DNA from: Sphagnum compactum
Taxonomy: Eukaryota; Bryophyta; Sphagnopsida; Sphagnales
Assembly: GCA_965153455.1 (NCBI GenBank)
Contig: OZ234495.1
Location: 15,372,875 to 15,436,874, forward strand
DNA: 64,000 bases
Direction: 5' to 3'
Shown here: positions 12,801 through 24,020 of the stretch, one piece after another
How the letters are laid out: every line of letters begins with the position of its first letter
How positions within the stretch are numbered: position 1 is the stretch's first letter
Position numbers and translations under genes: made by a program
The notes under the pieces: generated by a model
Told to the model about the DNA's origin: nothing
The model's database searches: none
What the model saw: only the letters and a program-made list of their open reading frames with translations

Positions 12801-13779
12801 TATGAAAAAAAAGAACTTATGGATTCTCCAAGTTTTGGATTAAATTGTTTTTCCTTTGAATAAGTGTCCATAATAAACAAGTGAAGAAGAATAGCATAAC
12901 AACTCTAGCCCTTAGGGCAAGTTTGAAATGTTTCATGGAGTTCTTGAGGAATTGACTCACAGCCCCATTCAGAGTATGATCCCCTGGGGAACATTGCTCC
13001 AAAATGTGGGACCCAAATGAAGACAACATCCATTCTTAGTCTGTCCCAGACCCTTAGAGCAACTCCATGGGTGCAGCACTGTACTCGAAATTTTTAGTTG
13101 AAGAAAAACTCAAAACATGCCACCAGTTTGGGTCAGCAAAATGGTTTTGGCCCAACACTTTAGCAGAGGATGCTGAGGCTTGCGAAAGGCTCCGGGTATG
13201 AAACCCCCAAACTCACGACGGTTTTAAATTGAATAATTATAGTGCTAGAGAGATCGACTAAGATGGTCTTCCCTGTTCGCTATAACAACGACTTACAATC
13301 ACTCGAAACTTGATAACTGTACAATTTATTCTACCATTTGAGATGCAGATCCACTTAAGAAGTGGACAAAAGCCTAAAGCCCCGAAAACCCTAAAAGTCA
13401 AGATCTGGAATAACAAGCCATTAAATACAGCCACTTTTTATGTAAGAGCTTTCTTTCGGAGAGCCAGATTCTACTTGATTCCATTGATCATGTGGGTCCA
13501 TTCAGTGGACAAGTTTCTAGTAGATTCAGTGCATTATTAAGTGGGGTTTCCTCCTCCCTCCCTCCCTCCCTACCTACCTCTCCCTCTAGGCATACTTTGA
13601 AAACCAACCCAAAAACAAGAGAAAAAGTTTATATCCATACATACCTTGTGGTAATAGCCCTTTTGTTTTTCTTTCTTATTTTGTCTTTTGTTTGTGGAAT
13701 CACAAAGTAGATAGGTGGGAATTACTTACTTATTTTATATTATTTGGGGTTGCTTTTGGAACACAAGAGTAGACCCAAC
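12801..13779. other. Spacer with a possible MITE end
   Basis: At 13053 the sequence TTA-GAGCAACTCCATGGGTGCAGCAC resembles the TTA-flanked GAGCATCTCC terminus found at several other places in the window (for example 39572 and 45062). No partner end could be assigned. A CCTCCCTCCCTCCCTACC run lies near 13555. No gene is supported. Confidence 0.4.
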
Positions 13780-13935
13780 TCACAAGCTTTTGGGCAGTAC
13801 CTCAAAGTCAAACCCTGTGCCCAAGGGGCACAACAAGGGTATTCACTTGCTCACTAGCAGATTTGAACTGGGGACCTTGGGGGCACCAAACAAGGGTCGC
13901 ATCATTGAGGCATCACCCCCTTAGGGGCAAGAGGT
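13780..13935 (-). mobile_element. tRNA-derived SINE-like unit
   Basis: Read on the minus strand, a pol III type internal promoter is recognisable. An A-box-like TGATGCCTCAATGATGCGACC (about 13915-13895) is followed about 35-40 bases later by a B box, GTTCAAATC (about 13867-13859), which fits the GTTCRANNC consensus exactly. The surrounding GGTGCCCCCAAGGTCCCC and CTGCTAGTGAGC text is typical of tRNA-like SINE heads. It does not fold into a proper tRNA, so it is not called a tRNA gene. The 3' limit is uncertain. Confidence 0.4.
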
Positions 13936-15727
13936 GAGATTTTGAGGAAAGACCTTCCAACTCATTACATATATTTTCCTTGGATGAACTAGCACCTACA
14001 CCATGGTAAAACTCTGTGTTGGGCAGTCCTCTGATTTTGTTAGAGCCTTGGGTCTCAAGTTTGAAGGACCATTTTACTAGAAGCACAGACACTTTTACAA
14101 CCCTGAATTATGGGGAGATTAGTTGGAGAACAAGAACCCAATGAAAAAAATGTTATGTCCACACATCATCCATCCATAGTGGTGCATTTGTGGGTGTTTG
14201 CCCATTTACCCAACACTTGCTTACCCATCTATCCTTTCTTTCGAAGAAGAGAGAAATGCTCAATATTGCCCAAAAAATAAAAACTTCTACAATTTTTTTA
14301 ATAGTGTATATGGAGTGTGCCTTACTTTCACTAAGGTTTTTGCCTCAAAGAAAGGATGGTACCTTACACATAAGGTTCCTTAAAACATTAGGAGTTTTGT
14401 AGATAAGGTGCTTCCTTTCCTTTTCAAACAAATCTCTAATCCTTTAAAACCTTACCAAATCTTTATGCTAGTTAAAGACCTTGAACTCAGCTCCTACCTT
14501 GCATTAGGCTTGCATTCCAAAAATGGTTTGACTCTGAGAACTTGGGTCCATCGTTTAGTTCATGCCTTGTGTTGGCTAGACTTTCATTTCAAGAATGACT
14601 TTTTAGCTCCTTAGAGTATCTCCACTACAAATCATCAAATGCTCCTTGCAAAATCCAAAATTTTGGGGAATTTGATGAACTTGTGGTGATCTAGAGTCCC
14701 GATGCCCCATTGCAACCATTCACCACAAAGTTCATTAAAAAAATGATGGCAAACATTGAACCAACATCTTTCAACATGAAAATCCATGACATGGTAACAA
14801 CTTCCATTGTGGTATCCTTAAACTCAACAAGACCATCATATTAGATCATTCCATAATCATAGGTTTAACAAAGCCAAAGTGAATCATCATTTTTTAAAAA
14901 TAACCCATTTAAGCAAATAACAAGATCTCCACGAGAAAGAAGAAAAGAATACATGTTTCCAGAAAGAGAATATTGAAACATTGATATTGTTAGGAATGTT
15001 AGTTTAATTACCCATTTAAGTTTTAATTATGTTAGTGTTAAATTGGGTTAGTACAGTTAATCGAGTTTTAGCTTGGAGCTAATTCATATGTGAACATGGT
15101 TCAAACTATTTACTGTATGGGATATAATCCCAACTTGTGGTTTTCAAATCACTTCTAATGATTTAAGATTTCAAAACACACATTGTTTTTTGCTTTGCAA
15201 ATTTTCTATGATTTTATGCAAGTTTTTTTTCACATGGTTTTGTGTTGATTTTTCCATTTTGTGTTTGGGGTTTGGATTCCTTTGTGTTTATAGGTGATTC
15301 ATATTTTTGGTTTGGAAACTAATGTTAAAATGATTTTTGTCGTGATGTGTGTGTAAACAATGATAGTTGAGGCATCAACATGGTAACACATGACATTGTT
15401 TTGCTTTCTTTTGGTGTTCAATTTTCAACCTCTTGAAAATAGATTTTTCATCTTCAACATAAAATTAATTATCAACACCATACAAGGACAAAGAAAGATT
15501 GAAAAAAATCCAAAGACAATGATTCATGAAGATGATGAAGGTATGATAATAATCACCTTTTTAATTTGTTATCAAGAAATTAAGTTGCAATTTTTGAGAT
15601 TTGTTTATATGAGTGTTTTCTTCTCAACTTGATCATTTCATGAAACCTTGTGTTGGCTACCTTCAAGCAAGGCATGCCAAACAAATCAAATTGATTTGTA
15701 TTACATGTTTTTCTAGAATTGCAATGT
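13936..15727. other. Spacer without a supported gene
   Basis: AT-rich. At 14613 TTA-GAGTATCTCCAC resembles the TTA-flanked GAGCATCTCC transposon terminus seen elsewhere in the window. No coding similarity. Confidence 0.45.
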
Positions 15728-15970
15728 TGGATTGCAAAGTGTTCACAATTCATAAACTATGAACAAAGTTGCATTGCACAACATTCCCAATTCACAAACA
15801 ATGAAGAGAGAAAATTTCACTGTGAAGAACTCATGATTCACAAACAATGAATTTTTTTTTACACTACAAAGTGTTCAAAACTCACAAACAACAAAGAAAA
15901 AAAGTTGCATTGCAAAATGCTCACCATTCACAAATAGTGAAAAAAAACGAAAGTTGCATTGCGAAAGCAT
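15728..15970. repeat. Tandem repeat, about 45-base unit, about 5 copies
   Basis: Copies beginning near 15728, 15768, 15813, 15858, 15903 and a partial one at 15952 share the core GTTGCATTGCAAARTG followed by TTCACAAACAATGAA and an A-rich tail. Copies have diverged, with unit length varying by a few bases. Copies are contiguous without unique spacers, so it is a degenerate satellite-like array and not a CRISPR. Confidence 0.7.
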
Positions 15971-17039
15971 GCACACATGTGTGTCATTTTTTGTTCATTC
16001 ACAAAATGCACAAAGAGAAACAAAAACACACACAACTCATGATGCTAGGATATTTGGTGATGATGGTATAGTGAGTGTCATTGCTGAAATGAGGAGAAAA
16101 AAAAAACAAGGGCAATGGAATAATGATGATGTAGATGTTGTGGTGGGGACTACAACTTTGCTTCTTTCCATAAGTTGACATTGCAAAAGCAATTTAAATC
16201 ATTGTGGTGGAAATGTTTTTTGGGTTGCTTGTAAATATTTGTTAATATATCATCCATAGACAAAAACAAGGTTATTTTAATTATTTGATGTTGTCCCTTA
16301 ACATCCAAAGAGGAATTTAGATTAAATGGCAACATGTTTTTGGAACCTATCCAAATGATACCAAAAAAAAAAGGTAGTTAAAAAAAAGGTACCAAACTAA
16401 AATGAGAGTCCAAATGTGATGTAAAGAAATATATATTTTTCCTTCCGAACTTAAGGATTCTTTCAGCAAAACGTGAATATTGCAACAAAGTATTTTCTAT
16501 CTAACCTCGAATCTATGGCGTGTACAGGATCTAGTCAACTTCATGGACACAAGGAAGACTATACAAGAGATCAGTATCTCACCCTGCAGACATAATTTTC
16601 ACATCCAAGTTTAGTTATTTACAATTTGGCAACCCCACCGATAAAACTGAAACTTGGACCGCAAATAGGCGGGTAACTGCTAATAGCAAACCACCTGGAC
16701 CGATCATTATGATGACCCAATCAGAAACACTGAGCAGCAGTCAGATCATATTTATTATACTCTTTTGTGCAGATGCACAGCGACGCAAACTGAAGTGTGT
16801 TATTACGCTGAGCCAAAACCATTTTCCTGAGCTAAACCGGCATGTTTTGACTTTTCTTCATCCAATTGTACTGTGCAGGATCGCATACTGAGCACCGCTG
16901 GAGCTGCTGTAATAAAGGGAACGCGTGCTATGTTGAGGGCCCAGGCCATGAGAATTCCTGTGTTTTACATGCAAAAGGACGCGGGATTGCCTCATCGGAG
17001 TTTTTGAGAGGATGGGGAGCTGACAATAGACTTTTGTAT
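15971..17039. other. Spacer, possible transposon end near 16600-16905
   Basis: Positions 16618-16641 (GGCAACCCCACCGATAAAACT) match the reverse complement of 44964-44984, and 16885-16905 (GAGCACCGCTGGAGCTGCTGTAA) resembles the element terminus at 45045-45062. This suggests a diverged relative of the element ending at 45062. No gene is supported. Confidence 0.4.
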
Positions 17040-17231
17040 TTCAAGCTTAAAATAAAATATGCCTGAAATTTCAAATAATTGGTAATAATTTAGGTAAATC
17101 ATTAATATTTGAATAAAATATGCCAATATTCAAATTTCAGGCATATTTTATATACACATAATAATTTAGGTAAAGCATTACCTAATGTAGGTAAAGCTTA
17201 AAATAAAATATGCCTGAAATTTGAATATTGG
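17040..17231. repeat. Nested inverted and direct repeat (28-base perfect stem)
   Basis: Positions 17123-17150 and 17204-17231 are perfect reverse complements of 28 bases, separated by 53 bases. A third, slightly diverged copy of the same arm lies upstream at 17044-17078 in the orientation of the right arm. The arms read AAAATATGCCTGAAATTT. The transcript of either strand could form a stable hairpin; the arrangement suggests a small foldback element. Confidence 0.75.
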
Positions 17232-18395
17232 TCAATTGGGTGGGGGAGGGGGTAACCTTTGCCGGTGGCTTTATGCTATGAAAAACGTTCCCCTTGTACT
17301 TTACCTACCTTAGGCAATGCCCATGTTTGGGGAACATTCTTAACATGCAAGGCGAGAGTCTTGACTATTGCCTCATCCTAGGACCCCTTTTCTTTTGGGG
17401 GAAATACCCTCCAACTTGGGGGGCTTTATAACAACACTATGTACATGAAAGAAAGAAAGAAAGGTTCAACTTCTTCTTGGTGGCAACTTGTTCATGAGCT
17501 TCTTTATGAAGGGCAATCAATATGTTAGTCCTTATTGAATTTTTTTCAAGGGTATTCTTCGGTCAAGTATTACAAGACCTTTTTTCCAAAATGGTTATTT
17601 CCTTGTGGAAGGATATATATATATCATGACACCCTCCCCCCCCCCCCCCTTCCCCAAACAAATTTTTCCCAGCCACATTCGAGTATGTAGAATTTCCTTG
17701 TGTAAGGATATATCATGACCCCCTACAACTTTTTATCCTGGCCACATTTGGATATTATATAGATAATGAAATATTGGTTTGGTTGGACTGGATACCCACC
17801 AACCATATACCCTCTAATTATGTGATGATAATCCACCATTGGGCTATTGTTAATTTCACCTAAATATACCTTTCAACAACATTACTTAAATCTTTGGTGG
17901 GGTAGGAGGGTTTATTAGGATAATGTTCCGAATGTAGCCTTACAATTCCAAGACATGCCATGGGGAAAAAAAAAAAAAAAAAAACCCTAGTCATGACTTG
18001 TGCCATAATTTTCAATGCACATGACATGCCATTGATGTTAAACTTAGGACAATAATATTCGAACAACTTAAAGAGGATGGTCCCTACGTATCACTCACAA
18101 CACCAACTTCAAGCAACATCAATAGGAAAGGTCCCACTAGGTACTTTTGGGTGACAACTTTCCAATTCCATGGGGGCACAACATGTTTTTCATTAGGTAC
18201 TCAGATTGAACTCAAGGTTTTGTTTTTTTTAATGATGCTCAAGGTTTCCCTAACTTACTTGTCTTGGGATTCAGGCATTTCAGAAGTTAGCAATAGTGTA
18301 TGCACACCCTCTAGGGCTAGGTGAAAACCAAAGCTACTTGAACCTTTCTAAATGGGTTAGGTCTTGGTTTGGGTATTCTTAGCCCAAATTTTACT
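17232..18395. other. Spacer without a supported gene
   Basis: Contains a C-run near 17637-17650 and an A-run near 17965-17983. No coding or RNA gene signal. Confidence 0.5.
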
Positions 18396-18612
18396 TATGG
18401 TGCATTCACACTTGATGTTAATTCAATGTTTAATGAAAATCTAGGTGGCATCCTTCGTGGCACCCAATGTTAAATGGGTGATAGGTTAATGTTAAGTGAA
18501 TGTTAGTTTAACATAAAACTTTCAAGATAAGTAAGTTTAAGTCTTAAATGACTAGTGTGGTGTTAAGAACTCAACACTAGAGTTTGTAACACCAAGTGTG
18601 AGTGGATCTTTA
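18396..18612 (+). mobile_element. MITE, copy 1
   Basis: A unit of about 215 bases bounded by imperfect inverted repeats (left GCATTCACACTTGATGTTAA, right the complement of CACTCACACTTGGTGTTAC). The whole unit occurs again in opposite orientation at 49905-50105, with shared internal blocks such as GGTGGCA-C-CCCAATGTTAAATGGG, AAGTTTAAGTCTTAAATGACTAG and AACTCAACACTAGAG. Small size, terminal inverted repeats and no coding content make it a miniature inverted-repeat transposable element. The superfamily cannot be set, because no clean target duplication is visible. Confidence 0.75.
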
Positions 18613-19404
18613 GGGTGTAAATCTGGGCATATGACTTAGATGTAGCACAATAGTAAGACAATCTCTTTGAAACATGCATTAAAAAAAAAATAGCCCAAGT
18701 TCAATTCATTTGAGTTCATCAACCAAATCAATGTCTTTTTCAGCCTTTTTTTTTTGTGGGTGCAAACTTTTGCACTTTTGGAAATTTCGGTTGGAAATTT
18801 AAGATTCGATTGGAAAAAATTGCAAGATGTCAAAAGAAACAAAAAAAATCTTCAAATTTCATCAGATTTTTATACATGATTCAAATAAATACCTAGTAAC
18901 CAAAAATACATAAGGAAGTTTAAATTTTTTTCCTTTCATATTTTGCTATTTAAATCTTGGGCTTAGGGATGATCAATTTGAGGCAAAATTGAGGCTAAAT
19001 ATATGGAAACTCAAAACCAAGCATGGATGGGACTAGGGTTTTTTTTTTTTTTTTTTGGGGTTTCTCTATGATGAATATGAAGCTATATTTAAAAGCATTT
19101 CAAGCCTTTTATATGCATTTTTAGGTAAAGACATGTTCCCAAAGTTAGAGATTCCAAAATTAAAGTTCCATGGACACGCACTAGAGCCCCCCGCGCCACC
19201 CCCCAAGTGGGTACGCCAATATTATTTTATTATTGGAAGGGAAAAGGAGCACAAAGCTTTACTCCATGGAATCCATGTGGGATGGGATGTAATTTAAAAA
19301 TTTGATTCCTTGCCCTAGAAAAAATAGAATCCTATTACAAGGGGGGCAAAAACATGCTTTCTGGGGCCCCTTCCAACTGATTCCCAGGGCATTGTATTAG
19401 CCAC
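18613..19404. other. Spacer without a supported gene
   Basis: T- and A-runs (for example 19038-19056) and a short open frame at 19055-19297 with no recognised motif. Confidence 0.5.
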
Positions 19405-19560
19405 GGACCCGTCCTTCAGTTTACGTTCCGGTTAGACAGAACCAAACCGAACGAAAGTGGAGTCTGATTTTCAGAACCGGACCCGGGAACCGAGTTCTCA
19501 GTTCAATTTTATGTGTGGAACCGAAACCGGAACCAAAATCTAGGTCTTGGAAACTAACGT
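19405..19560. repeat. Dispersed GGTTCC/GGAACC-rich repeat, copy 2
   Basis: Same-orientation relative of 12640-12800. This copy keeps more CG dinucleotides (CCGGTT, CCGAAACCGGAACC), which in plants usually means less decay by methylation, so it may be the younger copy. It lies just downstream of the LINE relic read on the minus strand, and could be part of that element's 3' region. Confidence 0.5.
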
Positions 19561-19747
19561 CTTTCCATAGTCTTTCCCTTATGGGGGAGAGCCCACAAGC
19601 AAACCGTCCGTCTAGTTGTGTGTGACCGGTGGTTGGAGCAACAACCCCAAACGAGCGTTCACTTTTGTATTCAGTTTTCTGAGACTGTTTACTGTTTACA
19701 ATTTTACGTCCGTTTGGGACCAGAGAGTCCATTAGACGAAAGGTAGA

Positions 19748-20845
19748 TCATGGAGGACAGATTGTCCTCTGGTACTGGGAGCATGCCACAAACCTGGCCT
19801 GCATGAGCTCAACAAGAGTGCTAGTGTGGGTGAGGGGTAGGGTCGAACAAAAGCATTCCCTAACTTTTTGTGTATATGGACAAACAAGAAGCAAGTGCTT
19901 TTCATCCTCAACCTTCCCCAAATCGCAGCCTCGACAAAGCCTCTTTGCGTATGGCATGCCTTTTTATGCACCTAGCCTTACCTCAAGCTGCGTGTTATCA
20001 CATCGAAATCGGGCCTGAGCTTTCCGTAGCTAAACGTAGCTGATGTCACATAAATAACTTTCGTTCTTGTACAACATACCTTTGAAGCGCAAGTATTTTG
20101 TCTGCACGCTGGTCCCGATCTCACGGTTGGTAAAGAGATTTTCAATGTAAGCCAGCAGCATATTATCCTTCACCCTTTTTACACTCAATATTGTGTGGGG
20201 AAAACCTGGAGGGGGTGGGCCCCAGCCTCCTGGTTGATCATGCCTCCTGTCGTAGATCTAGCACCAACTAACTGCACTAGTTGTAGCGCGGCCAGCTGAG
20301 CCATCTGAACTCCCACCCATATGTCGTGCGCATTGCACCAAAGTACTTGGCTCTTCGCCTAGCCTCTCACCCTCGCTAGACGGGTCGGATGTATGTGCGT
20401 TGTTTCAGGAGCCGTTCCTAGCGGTTGAGCAGTCCTCGCCTGGAGCACACAGGTTGTTGCAGGCTTAGGCGTCGTTTCCAACGACGGTTCAACTGGAGGT
20501 AGAAAACCTGCCACCTCCTGGGGCTGATTCTTGAATAGCTATTTTTTCACGGATCTAGCCCAACAGTTCTTTCCCGCAGCAAGCATAATGAGTTGGGCTT
20601 CACATGCCTTGCCCAAGATGCGGTCTTTAAACCGTGCTCACACGGTTATAGTACAACAGCGCTTGTCCCCATGCAAAATGTTCAAAGAAGAATTTGCCAA
20701 ATTCTGCCAGCACGATGGACGTGTTAGTTGTTTTTCGCACCCCGAGCAAAGACTTGAAGAATCCTCGGTACACTACTTCAATAGCCCTCTATTTTCTTGG
20801 AGTCCACCCAAACCTCACATGCATTACAAAAATCGTATATCTTTG
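19748..20845 (-). pseudogene. LINE (non-LTR retrotransposon) ORF relic, C-terminal part
   Basis: The minus strand keeps the C-terminal third of a LINE reverse-transcriptase protein. From about 20842 a frame gives NACEVWVDSKK, which corresponds to the conserved ACEVWG block after the RT thumb. A shifted frame then gives AIEVVYRGFFKSLLGVRKTT and FGKFFFEHFAWGQALLYYNRVSTV. A later segment (about 20175-19748) reads NMLLAYIENLF, ARFRCDNTQLEV and LCRGCDLGKVEDEKHLLLVC, the zinc-finger-like C-x2-C...H-x4-C motif at the end of such proteins. At least five in-frame stops and one frameshift are present (one stop sits where a conserved Trp is expected), so the copy is dead. The catalytic RT core would lie to the right of 20845 and is not recognisable there. 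Confidence 0.78.
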
Positions 20846-22400
20846 TTGAGATGATGTTTTTTTTGGTCTTTTCTTTGTGTGGAAATTTTTTGTTGTTTTT
20901 GCTCTTACCATTTTTTTTGTATATGTGCCAATTTTTGAAAGTTTTCTAAAAGAAAGGCCCTTATGTGTACGATGGTAAGGTCCTACGACAACGGCATTAC
21001 TGGACGAAGGAGGGACATTTGAAGAAGGGACCGTGTAAGGCTTCAGCTGAGCCTAGTCCGGCTTCTGGTAATGCCTGGCCTATGTTAGGGTCTCACCCAA
21101 GGTAGAGATTCTGCCACAAATATTAGATGGCCCGGTTTAAGCCACACTAAATTGTGTGTGTGTGTGGGCATTTCAAAATAGAATTTCCCTCCGACATCGA
21201 AGGGTCCTCCTTTCGGGCATTATCTTCAAGTGCCTCAATCTTTATGCCAATGGAAAGCCCAAGGACCGGCCTTACAGAAATTCAGGGCTATTTCAGCTTC
21301 AGCCTTGGGAAAAGTCCCTTATTTCCATAAAAGCCCCAGTCCTAGGGCTTTAGTACCCAATACAGAAGAAACCTCTCCTGAGAATATATATATATTTTTT
21401 GCTGACACAAAAATTCCATTTTCAGAAAGGACCCGCAGCCCCTCCCCTTAATAAAACAAGGTTTTTTTGGGAAGGTCTTTAGTCTTTTGCTTTAACTAGA
21501 GAACTTCTGGCAGGGCTTGACAGAGTCTCCCAGGGAAGGTAGACCTTGGACGAGTGAGCCTTAGGTAGGGTACACCTTCAGAAAGTCTGATGACCTCCAA
21601 ACTATCCATTTCGGAGCCAAAAGAGTCTTTTTCCGAGTGGACTTAAAAACAAAATGCACATCTTGAGTTAAGTTCATTGTCCCCCAAAAACTAAACTACC
21701 AGCAGAAAATTTCTAGTGTATCTGGAGAGCATGTCGTCGAGTAGAATTCTCCTTCCACAAAAGGGGCGGGTGGGAATTTCATTTTTCAAAATACCTTACC
21801 CCTTTATTTTTTTCCCTTTAATACCCACCAAGTATCATGGGAAAATAAAAGAAAAATATTTCTTTTCCGTCATTGCTTTACCATGGGTTACGCCCTTTGT
21901 AGGGAGGCATTCCAAAAAATAAGCACCCGGCCTAGGGGGAGGGGGGGTTGTTGTGGGGTACAATATTCTACCTTAGCAAAATATTTTGAACTTGTGTACA
22001 AGTGGACAACTGCAATACTACAATACTACTACGATCGTAGCGTAGAAAGATTGAATTGCATCATCCGGAGAATCCGGTTTCATGATTCAAGACTCCCAAC
22101 TTGTAACTTGGGGTACTGAATCCATTCTTTTTAAATAAGAAAAACACTTGGCTGGGCCACCATATCCTTGCCCTTCCTTTAACTACCGTATATGGGCTCC
22201 CCCCTCCCACCAGGGAGACGAGAAAAAAACAGGAAAAAAAAAAAGACTTTGGGTAGGGGGAACTTGGGAAGGGCAATGACTGAGTAAAAGAGCCCCTTTA
22301 TGAAGAACTATTTTTAGCATTGAAAAACTCGTGTTTGTTGACTTGACCTGTAAGCGAAAGACTACACAATAATAGATGTAGAGGGTGTAGGTTAACCAAA
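20846..22400. other. Spacer, unassigned repeat-like sequence
   Basis: Mixed composition with phrases recalling the two flanking repeat zones. No continuous frame on the minus strand that would extend the LINE relic was found. No gene supported. Confidence 0.45.
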
Positions 22401-22450
22401 GTTAACACTTGGTTAGCAACCCCAGTTTTCATTGCTAGCCAAGTGTTAAC
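22401..22450. repeat. Short hairpin: 19-base arms, 12-base loop
   Basis: GTTAACACTTGGTTAGCAA (22401-22419) and its complement TTGCTAGCCAAGTGTTAAC (22432-22450) match at 18 of 19 positions. It is free-standing between spacers and is probably a MITE remnant. A terminator role is not meaningful in a plant nuclear context. Confidence 0.7.
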
Positions 22451-22544
22451 TTAATGTGAACTAAATTATAGCTGCCTGGTTTGACTATGCGAGAGTCACC
22501 CAACACAATAATAGTACCTTGGCCCACTCACTACAAAAACACAT

Positions 22545-22742
22545 GCCTGTCAAAATAATTAAAAAATAAAATGTTTTTTGAGAATTTTCATTTTCACAAA
22601 TAAAAAAATTCCTGCTGAAGATCCAGTATTTTTTCCTTCACAATTTTTTTTCTTTCAATTATAAAAATAAAATTATATATAACATTTCAAAAATTCTGAA
22701 AATTTTATAATTAGTGTTGAATCTGCCAAGGTAGGCTTACCA
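22545..22742 (-). repeat. Dispersed AT-rich repeat family, copy A
   Basis: One of three related units (A inverted, B and C direct). It ends at the right with the complement of GTAAGCCTACCTTGGCAGATTCAACACTAATTATA, which matches the start of copy C at 24021. The interior is AT-rich with AAAATTTTTT-like text. No coding content. Confidence 0.55.
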
Positions 22743-23101
22743 ATGGATGTGATGAGCTGCTTCTTTGGTTAGGTCCATGCCTTCCACTGGTGGAGGAAAG
22801 GATTTTTTGGGGGGGTCTTTTCCTTGTTCCCAATGTGTTCTCATCATGTTCCCCTGTGATTCTCAAAAGGTTCCCAAAGCTCGCGAAGTTGTTCCTGAAG
22901 ATGTTCCCAATAGTACCTCCGATTTGTGGTCGCATGCGCTTTGCCCGAAGTATTACAACTCTCGTGTATATGAACTGAAAATGTGGGCTATAGAGGGGAG
23001 CACATTTGTTTCTAGTTTGTGAATAGGGTCCAAAGAGGTGCTTCTATTGGGTAGTGCCCAAAATTCCAAAAAATATTGATGATGGGCCAATCAATATGGC
23101 T
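22743..23101. other. Spacer between repeat copies; open frame of uncertain meaning
   Basis: A plus-strand frame (22765-23022, 85 codons) is rich in repeated GTTCCC words, which makes it look like a decayed short repeat. No family is recognised, and I do not call it a gene. Confidence 0.35.
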
Positions 23102-23322
23102 CCTTGACAGCTTTTTTTCACACACTGATTAAATTATTTCTAAAAATGTTGAAATTTTCACCAAAAAAATTCTTTTTATTAAAAGAAAAATTTTTTTGTG
23201 AAGGAAAATGAAGAATCTAGTTGAATATTCAGGATATTCAAAATTTTCAACATGGAATCTTCAAATTTAATTAAATAATTGATGGACACGGGTTTGAAGC
23301 CGCCCATGTACTATGGTATTCG
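23102..23322 (+). repeat. Dispersed AT-rich repeat family, copy B
   Basis: Shares with copy C (24021-24256), in order: TTGACAGCT near the start, AATTATTTCTAAAAATGTT-GAAA, CATTCAGGA/TATTCAGGA, ATGGAATCTTCAAA, TTAATTAAATAATTGA and GAAGC-GCCC-T-TACTATGGTAT. This is the most diverged copy at its left edge. Confidence 0.55.
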
Positions 23323-24020
23323 GCATTTGAACCCCTCCTTGACCCCCATGGAACCCCCCACTCTGGTCAGCCTTGGGTGAACCAGCACTCACTTCGGTAC
23401 CATGGTTAAAAGTCCCAAAATCTATTTAAATTATTTCTAAATATTTACATATATGCCGTTGCTTAGACTAAATCGGGTTCTCTGAGTTCAAATCTAACAT
23501 TTTTTGGCTTAAAATGGTCACTAAGAGGCCCCACTCAAACCAGTGTTGGCTGGTTATTATTGCTTTTATTTAATAACAAATGGGTAGGTTATGGGGGGAG
23601 GGGGAAGGGGACAACCACACAGGTTATCAATATCAAAAACATTTGGGTTGCTAAGAAGGGTATCCAAAAATTGGGTAATAACCATTGATTATGTATAAAG
23701 GAAGGTTATCAAATGACCAGTTGATACCCACCTGGTATCAAGCTGGTTACTAGTCAGTTAGAAGGATTGAAAAATTAATTAATAAATAAATTAATCCTGT
23801 TTCAATTTATTTTTGGGTACTAATGCTTAAAGGTTGACAACCAACCACCCTGTAGGTAAACCAGGTCATCCAGGTAGGTTATTATATTTTTGAAAATTTA
23901 ATACTCAGATGGGTATTTAAAAATCAGTAACCGGCATGATAACCGGGTCCAACACCAGTAAACTTGGAACCTGTCAATGCCTTTTACTAATACTCTTTTG
24001 TGGGGGGGGGGGGGGGGTGT
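23323..24020. other. Spacer with a foldback-family end near 23388 and a G-run
   Basis: GGTGAACCAGCACTCACTTCGG at about 23377-23398 matches the terminus of the TACCTACC foldback elements at 42.7 and 49.0 kb. A run of 14 or more G lies at 24002-24017. No gene is supported. Confidence 0.45.

Noticed and set aside
15728-15970. Regularly spaced repeat that might suggest a CRISPR array
   Set aside because: Units are contiguous and diverged with no unique equal-length spacers, and the setting is a plant nuclear genome.
22765-23022. 85-codon plus-strand frame between repeat copies
   Set aside because: Built of repeated GTTCCC-like words; no recognisable domain.
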